Shown: in pieces, positions 26,262 through 36,230 of the stretch
How the letters are laid out: every line of letters begins with the position of its first letter
Numbering within the stretch: the stretch's first letter is position 1
Origin: Planctomycetota bacterium
GTDB taxonomy: Bacteria > Planctomycetota > UBA1135 > GCA-002686595
Assembly: GCA_016709875.1 (NCBI GenBank)
Contig: JADJLZ010000007.1
Span: 299,676-363,675 of the forward strand
Direction: 5' to 3'
Length of the DNA: 64,000 nt
Notes under the pieces: model-generated
Told to the model about the DNA's origin: nothing
Databases searched by the model: none
What the model saw: only the letters and a program-made list of their open reading frames with translations
Position numbers and translations under genes: made by a program

Positions 26262-27593
26262 CTAGGCCTTTGCCTTCGCCGGCACACCCTCGGCGGCCGC
26301 CGCGACGCGCGCGAGGCCGGCCTCGAGTTCCTTCTCGCCCATCACGAAGGACAGGCGGAACCTCACCGAGCTCGTGCCGCAGGCGAGCGCCAGAAGGTGC
26401 TGCTCGCGCATGCGCTTCAGCCATTCCGTGCGCAGCTCGGGGCTCGGCAGCGTGAACGACACCAGCGAACCGATGCCGCGCACGTTGGTCATCTCCTTGT
26501 GATCGCGCGCGATCTCGCGCAGGCCGCTGAGGAAGCGCGCGCCATAGCTCGCGACGTTCTCCATCAGCCTGCCGTCGCGGATGATCTCGATGATCCGGCG
26601 CGAGCGCACCATGTCGGTCAGGTTGCCGCCCCAGGTCGAGTTGATGCGACTCACCTTGTGGAAGACGTTGTCCGCGACGTCGTCGATGCGCGTGTTCGCG
26701 TAGATACCGCAGACCTGCGTCTTCTTGCCGAAGGCGACGATGTCGGGCGCGACGCCGGAGTGCTGCCAGAGCCAGGGCTTGCCCGAGCCGAAGAAGCCGG
26801 TCTGGACCTCGTCGAAGACGAGCAGCGCCTCGCGCTCGTCGGCAATCTGGCGCAGCGCGGCCAGGAACTGCGGGCGGAAGTGGTTGTCGCCGCCCTCGCT
26901 CTGCATCGGCTCGACGAGGATCGCGGCGATGCGGTTCTTGAACGCGACGAAGGCCTGGTCGATCTCGGCCAGGGAGCGCTGCTCCTCGGCTTCGATGTCG
27001 TTGGCGATGTGCCCATCGAGGTCGAAGACGATCGCCGGGTTGTGCACGCGCGGCCAGGCGAACTTCGGGAAGAGCGCCGTCTTGTCGGGCACGGTGTTCG
27101 TGACCGAGAGCGTGTAGCCCGAGCGGCCGTGGAAGGCCTGCTTGAAGTGCAGGATCACGAGGCTCGCGCCGTCGTCGGTGATGTTCGAAAGGCCGATCTT
27201 GCGCGCCTTCCAGTCGAAGGCGGCCTTCATCGCGTTTTCGACAGCCAGCGCGCCGCCGGAGACCCAGAAGTGGTGCGGGTAGCCCGCGGGCGTCACGTCG
27301 CGCGCGAAGGTCTGCACGAACTCCGCCATCTGCGTCGTGTACAGGTCCGCGTTCGAGGGGTTGTTCAGCGCCGCCTTGAGCAGCTCGGAGCGGAAGCCCT
27401 CGTCCGCCATCCCCGGGTGGTTGTAGCCGATCGCCCAGCTCGCAAAGCAGGTGAAGGTGTCGAGGTACTCCGTGTCGGTGCGCGAATCGTAGAGCCAGCA
27501 GCCGTGCGAACGGTCGAGGTCGAAGACGAACGGGTAGCCGTCGGCCAGCTGGTGGCGCTTGAGGGTCTCGTGGACGTGCTTGGGGTCGATCAT
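26262..27593 (-). CDS. lat: L-lysine 6-aminotransferase (lysine epsilon-aminotransferase)
   Basis: A 443-residue class III PLP aminotransferase. Family features include the N-terminal DPKHVHETLKRHQLADGYPF, the PLP-binding LLVFDEVQTGFFGSGKPW and the Schiff-base Lys in IVAFGKKTQVCG (about residue 302). The long match to Lat supports transfer of the epsilon-amino group of lysine to 2-oxoglutarate, giving 2-aminoadipate semialdehyde and glutamate. The ALDH7 enzyme at 4298-5818 would oxidise this semialdehyde, so the two form a lysine-to-aminoadipate route despite being 20 kb apart. Its 3' end has been copied repeatedly into the flanking array. The TAG stop is at 26264-26262. Confidence 0.93.
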   Translation of the reverse strand: MIDPKHVHETLKRHQLADGYPFVFDLDRSHGCWLYDSRTDTEYLDTFTCFASWAIGYNHPGMADEGFRSELLKAALNNPSNADLYTTQMAEFVQTFARDVTPAGYPHHFWVSGGALAVENAMKAAFDWKARKIGLSNITDDGASLVILHFKQAFHGRSGYTLSVTNTVPDKTALFPKFAWPRVHNPAIVFDLDGHIANDIEAEEQRSLAEIDQAFVAFKNRIAAILVEPMQSEGGDNHFRPQFLAALRQIADEREALLVFDEVQTGFFGSGKPWLWQHSGVAPDIVAFGKKTQVCGIYANTRIDDVADNVFHKVSRINSTWGGNLTDMVRSRRIIEIIRDGRLMENVASYGARFLSGLREIARDHKEMTNVRGIGSLVSFTLPSPELRTEWLKRMREQHLLALACGTSSVRFRLSFVMGEKELEAGLARVAAAAEGVPAKAKA

Positions 27594-27660
27594 GGCGGGT
27601 CTGGGCGAGCACTGTATCGGACACCAGGGCCGGGTTCCTGGGGTCGGGGGGAGTACGAAG

Positions 27661-27692
27661 CGGGGGGCCAGGACGACTCGTCCCGCCCCCCG
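27661..27692. terminator. Strong hairpin downstream of mscL
   Basis: CGGGGGGC (27661-27668) pairs with GCCCCCCG (27685-27692), and an inner GGACG/CGTCC stem extends it. It lies 21 bases after the mscL stop on the minus strand and 67 bases upstream of the lat start codon, so it could stop transcription between the two genes. No T-tract follows. Confidence 0.5.
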
Positions 27693-27713
27693 GAAGACGG
27701 ATCGAGGACGCGC

Positions 27714-28061
27714 TCAGGCCTTCTTCGCGGGCATGAGCTTGTTCATCTGGCGGATGACCAGGAAGATCACGAAGGCGACGATCAGGAAGTCGAAGACCGT
27801 CTGCAGGAAGGCGCCGTACTTCATCACGGGCGCGCCGGCCTTGGTGGCTTCGGCGAGGTTCGCGTAGGTCTCGCTGCCGAGGTTGACGTACAGGTCGCCG
27901 AAGCTGACCTTGCCCATCATCAGGCCGATCGGAGGCATCAGCACGTCCGCGACGAGCGAGCTCACGATCTTGCCGAAGGCCGCGCCGATGATGACGCCGA
28001 CTGCCATGTCGACGACGTTGCCCTTGAGGGCGAAGGCCTTGAACTCTTGCATCATGCTCAT
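27714..28061 (-). CDS. mscL: Large-conductance mechanosensitive channel MscL
   Basis: A 115-residue inner-membrane channel that opens under membrane tension to release solutes during osmotic downshock. The conserved N-terminal helix and first transmembrane pore helix read KAFALKGNVVDMAVGVIIGA followed by AFGKIVSSLVADVLMPPIG, and the second transmembrane helix is FDFLIVAFVIFLVIRQMNKL. The length is slightly below E. coli MscL (136). The start at 28061 has a GGAG ribosome-binding site, 7-8 bases upstream. The gene is followed by a strong hairpin and by lat on the same strand. Confidence 0.96.
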   Translation of the reverse strand: MSMMQEFKAFALKGNVVDMAVGVIIGAAFGKIVSSLVADVLMPPIGLMMGKVSFGDLYVNLGSETYANLAEATKAGAPVMKYGAFLQTVFDFLIVAFVIFLVIRQMNKLMPAKKA

Positions 28062-28384
28062 GTCAGGGGCTCCAGTGAGTTTCCGATTGTGCGGTGTCGG
28101 GGGGGGCTCCCTCCGGCTGCCGGCCGGAATGGAAGGCGAACATGATAGCCAATTCGAGGCCTCGGGTCTTGGAAGCGCCGGCCAGACTCGGTATCCATCT
28201 CTCCCCCCTTTCCCTTTCCACGCCACAACACATCAGGAAGCACAGCACGAAGTCCATGGCCGCCCAATCCCGCAAGCAGATCCGCCGCTCGAAGGGTTCC
28301 GTCATCCTCCGCCCCGCGCCCCAGCGCAAGGGCGGTCCCGCGCGCGGGAAATCGGCCACCATGGAACGTGCGCGAGGAAAATCC

Positions 28385-28936
28385 ATGAGCGACGCACGAC
28401 GCGAACGTGAGGCGGCCAGCGAGGCCGTCGAAGACCTGACGGCCACCAGTCTCGACAAGGTGCGCGAGATCCTGTTCGGTCAGGAGCTGCGCAAGAACGA
28501 CCAGCGCTTCTCGAAGATGGAGGAACGCCTCGTCAAGGAGCTGACGGCGCTCGGCTCCGACACGAAGAAGCGCCTGGACGCGCTCGACAGCGTGTCGCGC
28601 GCGGAGATCGACGGCCTCTCGAAGGCCGTGCGTCTGGAGCAGTCCGAGCGCGAAGCGCTCTCGAAGGAGCTCGGCCGCGCGCTGCAGGAGATCGCCAAGA
28701 CCGTCGACAAGAAGATCGCGCAGATCGACTCGCAGTTCGTCAAGGCGCTGCGCGAGGCGCAGGCCGAGCTCGCCTCCGAGGTGCGCACGCTGCGCGACGA
28801 GCTCAAGAAGGCGGCCGAGGAGTCCCAGAAGGAACTCGAGGCACGCACGCGGCAGATCCAGGCCACCAAGCTCGACCGCGCGCAACTCGCGTCGATGCTG
28901 ATCGAGATGGCGCACAGCCTCGAAAAGGGCAAGTAG
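28385..28936 (+). CDS. Coiled-coil hypothetical protein
   Basis: A 183-residue hydrophilic protein, almost entirely charged heptad repeats from DLTATSLDKVREILFGQELR through KKAAEESQKELEARTRQIQA, so a long helical coiled coil is likely. No signal peptide or catalytic motif. The ATG at 28385 has a GAGGAAA ribosome-binding site; an ATG at 28256 in the same frame, with a poor site, would add a basic 43-residue N-terminus (SRKQIRRSKGSVILRP). The 323 bases between mscL and 28385 should contain both divergent promoters but show no clear elements. It could be a structural or chromosome-associated protein; the function is unknown. Confidence 0.68.
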   Translation: MSDARREREAASEAVEDLTATSLDKVREILFGQELRKNDQRFSKMEERLVKELTALGSDTKKRLDALDSVSRAEIDGLSKAVRLEQSEREALSKELGRALQEIAKTVDKKIAQIDSQFVKALREAQAELASEVRTLRDELKKAAEESQKELEARTRQIQATKLDRAQLASMLIEMAHSLEKGK

Positions 28937-28963
28937 CTCCCGCTCGACACCGACGAACCAGGC

Positions 28964-29002
28964 GGGTGTGGAATTTCCAGCCCGCCTGGTTTTTTGACGC
29001 CC
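28964..29002. repeat. Hairpin repeat variant, left copy (GGAATTTCCAG...CTGGTTTTTT)
   Basis: This 39-base unit is the exact reverse complement of 29042-29080. One half has GTGTGGAATTTCCAG instead of the usual GTGTGAAAAAACCAG, so the A-tract side is altered while the CCCGCCTGGTTTTTTGAC side is conserved. It lies 27 bases after the coiled-coil gene. Confidence 0.88.
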
Positions 29003-29041
29003 CGGCGGAGGCGCCCCGGGCAGCCGCGAACGCCCCAGAGT

Positions 29042-29080
29042 GGGCGTCAAAAAACCAGGCGGGCTGGAAATTCCACACCC
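29042..29080. repeat. Hairpin repeat variant, right (inverted) copy
   Basis: The exact inverse of 28964-29002 with a 39-base spacer, so the pair could form one long hairpin. It lies between convergent genes, and together with the third copy at 29153 makes three related elements within 220 bases. Confidence 0.88.
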
Positions 29081-29152
29081 GACGCCCTTGCTCGCCTCGC
29101 TAGGGACGCTGGTATGGCTCTCCATCGTTCGCGCACTTCCGCCCGTCTGGTC

Positions 29153-29183
29153 GTCAAAAAACCAGGCGGGCTGGTTTTTTCAC
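29153..29183. repeat. Hairpin repeat copy, overlaps stop of the ALDH-like gene
   Basis: A standard 31-base unit with loop GCGGG. Its (G/C)AC end gives the TGA of the minus-strand ALDH-like gene at 29180. This is the third case in the window in which the repeat provides the stop codon. Confidence 0.9.
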
Positions 29184-30145
29184 GCGAGGTCTTCGGCGTG
29201 CTCGTCGGTGTCGAGTCGGCGGGCGAACTCGTCGGCTTGCTCGTCCGAGGTCGCGCGCACGAGGGTCAGCAGGCCTGCACAGCGCGCGAGCGTCGCCAGA
29301 CGCAGTCGCTCGTCGACATTGGTGAACACGCACGCGCCGTCGGAGCGTCGCTGCAGCACGAGCGTCGCGCCTTCGTCGAGGCCGAGCGTGCGCGCCGCGT
29401 CGAGGTGCTCGCGCGTCGCACGTTCGAAGAGCGGCACGGGCCGCGCGAAGTCGCCCGGCTGCTCGAGGATCGCGAGCAGCGCAGCTTGGAAGCGTGAGAA
29501 CACGCACTCGTGACACACGACGCGGCCGAGCGCGCCCGCGCGCTGGCCCGAGAGCGCGCCGACGCGCCCGAAGGCGAGCTGAGCCGCGCGCCGCGCGGCC
29601 TGCTGCGGATCGTCCGCAGCGCGCACGACCAGGCTCGTGTTGCGCAGCGTGCGCACCCGCTGTGCGCCGAGCGCGGCGAGCTCGACAACGCGCGCCGGCG
29701 GGCCGCTCGCCTCGAGCGCGCCGATGCGCGGCTCCGCGACCAGCGCGCGCAGGATTCCAAAACCGTCATCCTGCAGACGACTCCAGCCCCCGACCCCCTC
29801 GAGCGCGGCGGCCCAGATCTCGCCCAGCACGGGCAGCGACTCGGGCACGACGAGCAGCACTCGCTCGCCGCGTTCGAGGTGCGCGAGCGCGCGGGCGAGC
29901 GGCGCGAGCGCGAGCTCGCTCTCGTGCGGCGCGAGCGCGAGGACGCCCTCGATCGGCGCGTCGAGCTCCAAGCCCGTAGGCAGCTCCTCCGCGAGGTGCG
30001 CGGCCCATTCCGCGGCACTCCAGGCGGGCGCCTCGAACTCGAGCTTCAGGCCCGCGAGCCGCCGTGCGAGCTCCGCGCGGCCCACGGAGCCTCCCGCGGG
30101 CGCGAACGACCGCAGGGCTTCCTCGATGCGCGACGACGGACCCAA
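29180..30145 (-). CDS. Degenerate aldehyde-dehydrogenase-like protein lacking the catalytic Cys
   Basis: A 321-residue protein that follows the ALDH fold: a substrate/cofactor segment LERGERVLLVVPESLPVLGE, a region like the ELGG general base (RVVELAALGAQRV), and LSGQRAGALGRVVCHECVFS, which aligns with the GQ-x-C-x-x-x-x-R nucleophile loop. The Cys position is Ala (GQRAG), so it should have no dehydrogenase activity. It is also shorter than typical ALDHs (about 480). The likely start is TTG at 30145, divergent from rnpA. It ends inside a hairpin repeat. It could be an inactive partner or a decaying gene; only the resemblance to ALDH is secure. Confidence 0.62.
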   Translation of the reverse strand: MGPSSRIEEALRSFAPAGGSVGRAELARRLAGLKLEFEAPAWSAAEWAAHLAEELPTGLELDAPIEGVLALAPHESELALAPLARALAHLERGERVLLVVPESLPVLGEIWAAALEGVGGWSRLQDDGFGILRALVAEPRIGALEASGPPARVVELAALGAQRVRTLRNTSLVVRAADDPQQAARRAAQLAFGRVGALSGQRAGALGRVVCHECVFSRFQAALLAILEQPGDFARPVPLFERATREHLDAARTLGLDEGATLVLQRRSDGACVFTNVDERLRLATLARCAGLLTLVRATSDEQADEFARRLDTDEHAEDLA

Positions 30146-30194
30146 GCGCGACGTATGCTAGTGCGCCCGAGCGCGCGCGAACAGCCGCGGCAGC

Positions 30195-30653
30195 ATGCCC
30201 AAGCCCCTCTCCTATCCGCGCCACCTGCGGCTCGTGCACAAGAAGGACTTCGAGCGCGTGTACCGCGAGGGCCTGCGCGCGCGCGGCGCGACGATGCTCG
30301 TCGTCGGCGCCGAGAACGGGCTCCCGCACGCGCGCCTGGGCCTCTCGGTCGGGCGCACGATCTGGAAGAGCGCGGTCGCGCGCAACCGCGTGCGGCGCAT
30401 CTTCCGCGAGTCCTTCCGCCTCTCGCAGCACGATCTGCCGCCTGGGCTCGACCTGATCCTGATTCCCGGCCGTCCCAAGCTCGAGCCCGAGCTCGCGGCC
30501 ACGTGCGTCGAACTGATCGAGCTAGCCGGCAAGATCGCGCGCAAGGAAGCGCGCCCGCAGAAGCCGCGGGATGCGCACGATCGGGGCGGCAAGCAGCGCC
30601 AAGCGCACCGACCGCGCGAACCGCGCGCCGCCAAGGAGGAGCCGCGCACGTGA
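30195..30653 (+). CDS. rnpA: Ribonuclease P protein component
   Basis: A 152-residue basic protein that helps the RNase P RNA process tRNA 5' ends. The signature is RLVHKKDFERVYREG near the N-terminus and AVARNRVRRIFRESFRL, which contains the RNR motif, followed by the LDLILIPGRPKLE strand. The C-terminal 45 residues are an Arg/Lys/Glu-rich extension. The stop overlaps the GTG start of yidD (GTGA), so the two are coupled. The usual upstream neighbour rpmH is missing; the gene instead faces a divergent ALDH-like gene. Confidence 0.93.
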   Translation: MPKPLSYPRHLRLVHKKDFERVYREGLRARGATMLVVGAENGLPHARLGLSVGRTIWKSAVARNRVRRIFRESFRLSQHDLPPGLDLILIPGRPKLEPELAATCVELIELAGKIARKEARPQKPRDAHDRGGKQRQAHRPREPRAAKEEPRT

Positions 30654-30889
30654 GCTGGGTGCGCGAGCTCGCCGTCCTGCCGCTGCGCGTCTACAGGCGC
30701 TTCCTCTCGCCACTCAAGCCGCCCTCGTGCCGTTTTTCGCCCACCTGCAGCCAGTACGCCATCGAAGCGCTGCGCGCGCACGGTATCCTGCGCGGCACCT
30801 GGCTCGCCACGTGGCGGATCCTGCGCTGCCAGCCCTTCGCGAAGGGCGGCTACGATCCGGTCCCGCCGCCGCGCGAGCGCCAAGCCTGA
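30650..30889 (+). CDS. yidD: Membrane protein insertion efficiency factor YidD
   Basis: A 79-residue protein with the family signature CRFSPTCSQYAIEALRAHG followed by a RGTWLATWRILRCQPFAKGG segment and the short PVPP tail. YidD promotes insertion of membrane proteins with YidC, and its gene usually sits between rnpA and yidC. Here it follows rnpA with a GTGA overlap, but no yidC/oxaA gene follows within the window. The N-terminal WVRELAVLPLRVYRRFLSP is the amphipathic membrane-surface helix typical of the family. Confidence 0.95.
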   Translation: MSWVRELAVLPLRVYRRFLSPLKPPSCRFSPTCSQYAIEALRAHGILRGTWLATWRILRCQPFAKGGYDPVPPPRERQA

Positions 30890-30909
30890 GACCCGCACTC
30901 CACTCCCCC

Positions 30910-32046
<1,137 letters not shown>

Positions 32047-32048
32047 GC

Positions 32049-32079
32049 GTCAAAAAACCAGCCCGCCTGGTTTTTTCAC
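32049..32079. repeat. Hairpin repeat copy between convergent genes
   Basis: A full 31-base unit with loop CCCGC. It starts two bases after the stop of the PD40 lipoprotein and lies 18 bases from the stop of the opposing sulfatase gene, so one copy serves both convergent genes. Confidence 0.9.
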
Positions 32080-32097
32080 GCACTCTCGCCCGCGCGC

Positions 32098-34232
32098 TCA
32101 CTTCGCGCGCTCGAGCAAGCGCAGCAGCACGGCGTTGCCCGCAGCGGCCTGGCGCACCTGTTCGGGAGCGATCGAGAGCGCATCGCGCAGCTCGGTGAGC
32201 GCGGCAGCCTCGTCGCCCGCTGCCACCCGCAAGAGCGCCAACGCCATGCGCGGCTTCACATCCGCCGGCTCGAGATCGCGCGCGCGCGCGAAGCACGCGA
32301 TGGCCTCGTCCCGGTTCCCGCCCGCCGCATTCATCGAGCCGCGCAGGAACCAGGCCTCGACGAGCTTCGGATCGAGCTCGGTCGCCCGGACCGCGGCCTC
32401 GAGCGCTCCCTTGGCGTTGCGCCGTAGCGCTTCGACGTGGGAGATCCCGAGCCAAGCCGGCGCGCAGTGGTCGTCGCGCTCGAGCGCGGAGCGGTAGGCC
32501 GCGAGCGCCGCCTCGGGATTGGCCGGCAGGTGGACCAGGTCTCCCTCGCGGACCCAAGGCATGGGCGCGCGCGGGTTGAACTCCTTCGCGACCTCGAGCG
32601 AGTGCCGCCAGCCTTCGATCCCGAGCCTGAACTCGAGCTCGGCGACGATCAGGAAGTTCCCCACGGTCGAGCCCGGCAGCGTCAGGGAGCCGCGCTGGAT
32701 CTCGAGCGCTTCGGCGAGCTTCCCGCGCAGCGTGAGCACGTTCGCCAGCGCGTCGCGCACGGCGATCGCCCTGATGTTCGACGCCAGCACGGCGCGGTAG
32801 GCGGCCTCCGCCTCCTCGAGGCGGCCCGCGTGCATGAGCGATTCCGCGTGCTGCTGCGCGAGCAGGTCGTGGAGCTGGTCCTTGGGGTCGGGGCGATCGG
32901 CGTCGTTCCCCGGCGCTGCGTCGGAGAGGGTGTAGCCGAGCGCGGCGAGCGCGGACTGCACCTCGGGCTCGAGTCTGCCCGATTCCGACGTGCGCGTGTT
33001 CTTCTCCTGCGCCGGGAGCCGCTTGCGTAACAGCGCGGCGTAGCGTTCGGCGATCTGGGGCTCGTCCGTGATCAGGTTGTGGGTCTCGCCGGGATCCGCG
33101 CGCAAGTCGTAGAGCTCCGGCTTCGGAGCGCGGATGTAGCGGTAGTTCTCGTCGCGCAGCGCGCGCAGGTCGGACCAGCCGTAGTTGTAGTAGGTGATCT
33201 CGTCTTCCGAATAGGCCGGGATCGAGTCCAGAGCCGGCTGCGTGCCGAGCACGACGCCCGCGAGCGAGCGAGCGGTGAGCTGCGCCTCGAGCGGGGCGCC
33301 GAGCAACTCCGAGCACGGTCGGGGCGACGTCGATCAGGCTCACGACTCCGGGCACGCGCAGACCCGCTGGAAGAGCAGGGTGGCGCAGGATCAGCGGCAC
33401 GTGCGTCGTGGCGTCGTAGACGAAGAGACCGTGCGTCGGCTCGCCGTGCTCGCCCAGCGACTCGCCGTGGTCGGCGGTCATGACGACGAGCGTGTCGTCG
33501 AGTTGCTTGCGGCCCTCGAGCTTCTTCAGCAGCGCACCGAAGCAGGCGTCGGCGTAGGCGATCTCTCCGTCGTAGGGCGTGTCACGGAAGCGTGTAGCGA
33601 AGGGCTCCGGCGCGTTGTAGTCCGCGTGCGGGTCGAAGATGTGCACCCACAGGAACCAGCGCTCCGCTCCCCGTTGGTCGAGCCACTTGCTGGCGCGCGA
33701 GACCGTGTCCTCGCCCCGGGTCTCCTCCGCAAACGCGGTCGTGAGCACACCGCTGGAGAGGTTGTCGTCGTAGGCGTCGAAACCCCGGTCCAGGCCGTAG
33801 CGCGAGTCGTTGCTGCTTGAGCCGCTCCGCCAGCGTGGGGACGTCTGCGGCGAGCCGGTGCGTGCCGTTGTTGCGCGCGCCGTGCTCGTAGGGCAAGAGG
33901 CCGGTGAGCAGCGAGGAATGCGCGGGGAGCGTGATCGGCGCGGGTGTGATGCAGGTCTCGAAGAGCACGCCGCGGCGCGCGAGTTCGTCGAGCACGGGCG
34001 TCGCGCCCGATTTCGCGCCGTAGCAACCCAGGTGGTCAGCGCGGGTCGTGTCGAAGCTCACGATCAGCAGGTTGCGGAAGCCGCCCTCGGGGCCGAGGAC
34101 GGGCGCTGCGTGCTTCTGGCAGCTCCACAGGAAGACGCCGGCAGCCAGCAGCAGCGCCAGGCCGCTCGAGAGCATGGCGGCACGCCTGGAGCGACCACCA
34201 CCCACGGGCACGTTTCGTGTCCTCGGGTTCAC
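32098..34232 (-). CDS. Sulfatase-like protein with C-terminal TPR repeats, broken by two lesions
   Basis: The gene spans three frames. From 34232 (GTG) or 34175 (ATG) to about 33815 it encodes a signal anchor and the N-terminal sulfatase part (LLIVSFDTTRADHLGCYGAK, then TLPAHSSLLTGLLP). Near 33815 about 30 bases are missing after AERLKQQ, followed by NDSRYGLDRGFDAYDDN in a second frame. At about 33305 one extra G shifts into a third frame that carries LGAPLEAQLTARSLAG and a TPR tail (LVEAWFLRGSMNAAGGNRDE). The nucleophile is Thr/Ser-type (TLPAHSS) rather than CxPSR. The gene is doubly disrupted, so it is probably a pseudogene unless the sequence is wrong. Confidence 0.78.
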
Positions 34233-34372
34233 AGGCGGGTGGGCGTCAGGCTGCAGGGCATGTATGGATCAGGATGCGGCGCACGCGACGTCCAGACGCA
34301 CGAGGCTGTGAGGAGCATACCCAACCTCTCCGAGACCGTTTCGCTCGGGTCAGGAAAGCCGTGGAGGTCGGC

Positions 34373-34403
34373 GTCAAAAAACCAGCCCGCCTGGTTTTTT
34401 CAC
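34373..34403. repeat. Hairpin repeat copy at the 3' end of the M28 gene
   Basis: A standard 31-base unit with loop CCCGC, 13 bases past the stop codon of the M28/PDZ gene, in the 184-base space before the sulfatase start. This is the only copy not lying between convergent genes, but it is still at a gene's 3' end. Confidence 0.9.
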
Positions 34404-34416
34404 ACAGGTCGGGTGG

Positions 34417-36177
34417 CTACTGCCCGCCCTGCTGCCGCGCCGCGAGCGTGAGGCGCGTCTCCAGCTGCTTGCCGTCGCGCTCGTAGACGATGGTGAGCGT
34501 GTCGCCGACCTTGTAGTGCGTCAGCGCGTACTGCATGTCGTCGAGCGCGTCGATGGTGACGTCGGCGATCTGCACGATCACGTCGCCCTTCTGGAAGCCA
34601 GCGCGTTCAGCCGGACTGCCGGCACTCGTGCCGTCGAGCAGCACGCCCTTGCCGTCGTAGGTGAAGCTCGGCACGGAGCCGAACCAGGCGCGCGGCGAAT
34701 TCTTGTCCGGCGCTTCCTGCTTGGCGCCCTTGGGCGGCTTGACGTCCACGAAGCTGAACTTGGGCGCCGCGGCCATGCGCTCCACGACTTCCGCACCGAG
34801 CGTCGCGACCTTGGCGGCACCGTCGGCCTGGAACTTGTCCGCGGTGTCGCTGGGCTTGTGGTAGTCCGCGTGCAGGCCGCTGAAGAAGAACAGCGCCGGG
34901 ATGCCGCGCTTCAGGAAGCTCTGGTGGTCGCTCGAGCCGCCCAGCGTCGCGCCGCTGACGCTCACGCTGAGCTCGAGCAACTTGTCGGCGTTCGCGGCGT
35001 CGAGCAGCGCGGCGAACTCGGGCGCGGTGCCCGCGCCGAGCACCTGCAGCTTGCCGTTGCCCGCGCGACCGACCATGTCGAGGTTCAGGTTGGCCGAGAC
35101 CTGCGCGAGCTTGACGGTCGGATGCGCGCCCCAGTACTCCGAACCGAGCAGGCCCTCCTCCTCGCCCGACCAGAGCGCGAAGACGAGGTCGCAGGCGGGC
35201 ACGCCGCGCGAGGCGACCAGGCGCGCGATCTCGAGCGTGGTCGCCGTGCCGCTGGCGTTGTCGTCGGCGCCGTGGTGGATCTGGCCGATCTCGTTGGGCG
35301 CGAGCGAGCCTTCGCCGCCCAGGCCGAGGTGGTCGTAGTGCGCGCCGATCACGATCGTGCGGCTGGGATCCTTGCCCGGCAGGCGGCCGAGCACGTTGTA
35401 GGCCGGTCCGTTCTCGCGCACGATCTCGGCGTGCAGCTCGGCCGTGCGGCCGACGAGCTTTTCCGCGCCCTCGGGCAGGCCGAGCAGGCCCGCTGTGGTC
35501 GCGACGCAAGGCAGCCCGCTCTTGCCGGCGTGGCTGGTGTTGAAGCTCGGGAGGTCGCTCTGATCCTTGCACAAGAGCAGCACGCCGAGCGCACCGTGGC
35601 GCTTGGCGTTCATGATCTTGGTCAGGATGTCGGCGCTCGCGCCCCAGCTCTTCGCGTCCGAGCCGTCCTCGGGGATGCCGCGGCGCACGAGCGCGATCGC
35701 GCCCTTGGGGTCGGCCAGCTCGAAGTCGTTGCGCTTGTGCGCGTCGGTGTCGATCTCGATGCCGTAGCCGCAGTCGACCAGCGCGCCGGAGGCGTCGGCC
35801 GACTCGGAGTACACCAGCGGAACGGCCGCCTGCGTGCCCCCCACGCGCCGCGTGCCGACCATCGCGTAGGTCCCGTAGCCCGGCCGCGCGGGCAGGGCGA
35901 CCGCGAACTCCTGCAGGAAGCCCTTCTCGCCCGCGGGCTCGAGGCCCACCGCGCGCATGCGCTGTGCGAGCCAGAGCGCGCACTGGTGCGCCGACTCCGT
36001 GCCCGCGCGGCGGCCTTCGCGCGCGTCGGCGGCGAGCCAGTCGACGTCGGTCTGCAGGCGCGCGGCCTCGGCCACGGCCGGCACGGCGGAGACCGGGTGC
36101 TTGGGCGTCGTCTCGAAGGCGGCGCAGGCGGCCAGGGCGAGGGACAGGAGAGGGACGGACCGGCGGAGGGCTCGCAT
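34417..36177 (-). CDS. M28-family zinc metallopeptidase lipoprotein with C-terminal PDZ domain
   Basis: A 586-residue exported peptidase. The N-terminus (MRALRRSVPLLSLALAACAAFE) has a lipobox LAAC. A PA domain (about 110-260) lies within the catalytic region. The M28 metal ligands are in IGAHYDHLGLGGEG (H-x-D), HHGADDNASGTATTLEIARL, ALWSGEEEGLLGSEYWG and NLDMVGR, and the final His in HADYHKPSDTADK. A PDZ-like C-terminus (AERAGFQKGDVIVQIADVTI) suggests substrate recognition. It is a bacterial aminopeptidase of the YwaD type. All key residues are intact. It ends just before a hairpin repeat. Confidence 0.92.
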   Translation of the reverse strand: MRALRRSVPLLSLALAACAAFETTPKHPVSAVPAVAEAARLQTDVDWLAADAREGRRAGTESAHQCALWLAQRMRAVGLEPAGEKGFLQEFAVALPARPGYGTYAMVGTRRVGGTQAAVPLVYSESADASGALVDCGYGIEIDTDAHKRNDFELADPKGAIALVRRGIPEDGSDAKSWGASADILTKIMNAKRHGALGVLLLCKDQSDLPSFNTSHAGKSGLPCVATTAGLLGLPEGAEKLVGRTAELHAEIVRENGPAYNVLGRLPGKDPSRTIVIGAHYDHLGLGGEGSLAPNEIGQIHHGADDNASGTATTLEIARLVASRGVPACDLVFALWSGEEEGLLGSEYWGAHPTVKLAQVSANLNLDMVGRAGNGKLQVLGAGTAPEFAALLDAANADKLLELSVSVSGATLGGSSDHQSFLKRGIPALFFFSGLHADYHKPSDTADKFQADGAAKVATLGAEVVERMAAAPKFSFVDVKPPKGAKQEAPDKNSPRAWFGSVPSFTYDGKGVLLDGTSAGSPAERAGFQKGDVIVQIADVTIDALDDMQYALTHYKVGDTLTIVYERDGKQLETRLTLAARQQGGQ

Positions 36178-36230
36178 GCGCGTATGGTAGCGGCAAGCGG
36201 GCCTGGATTCCCCTCGCGCCGCGCGGCAAC

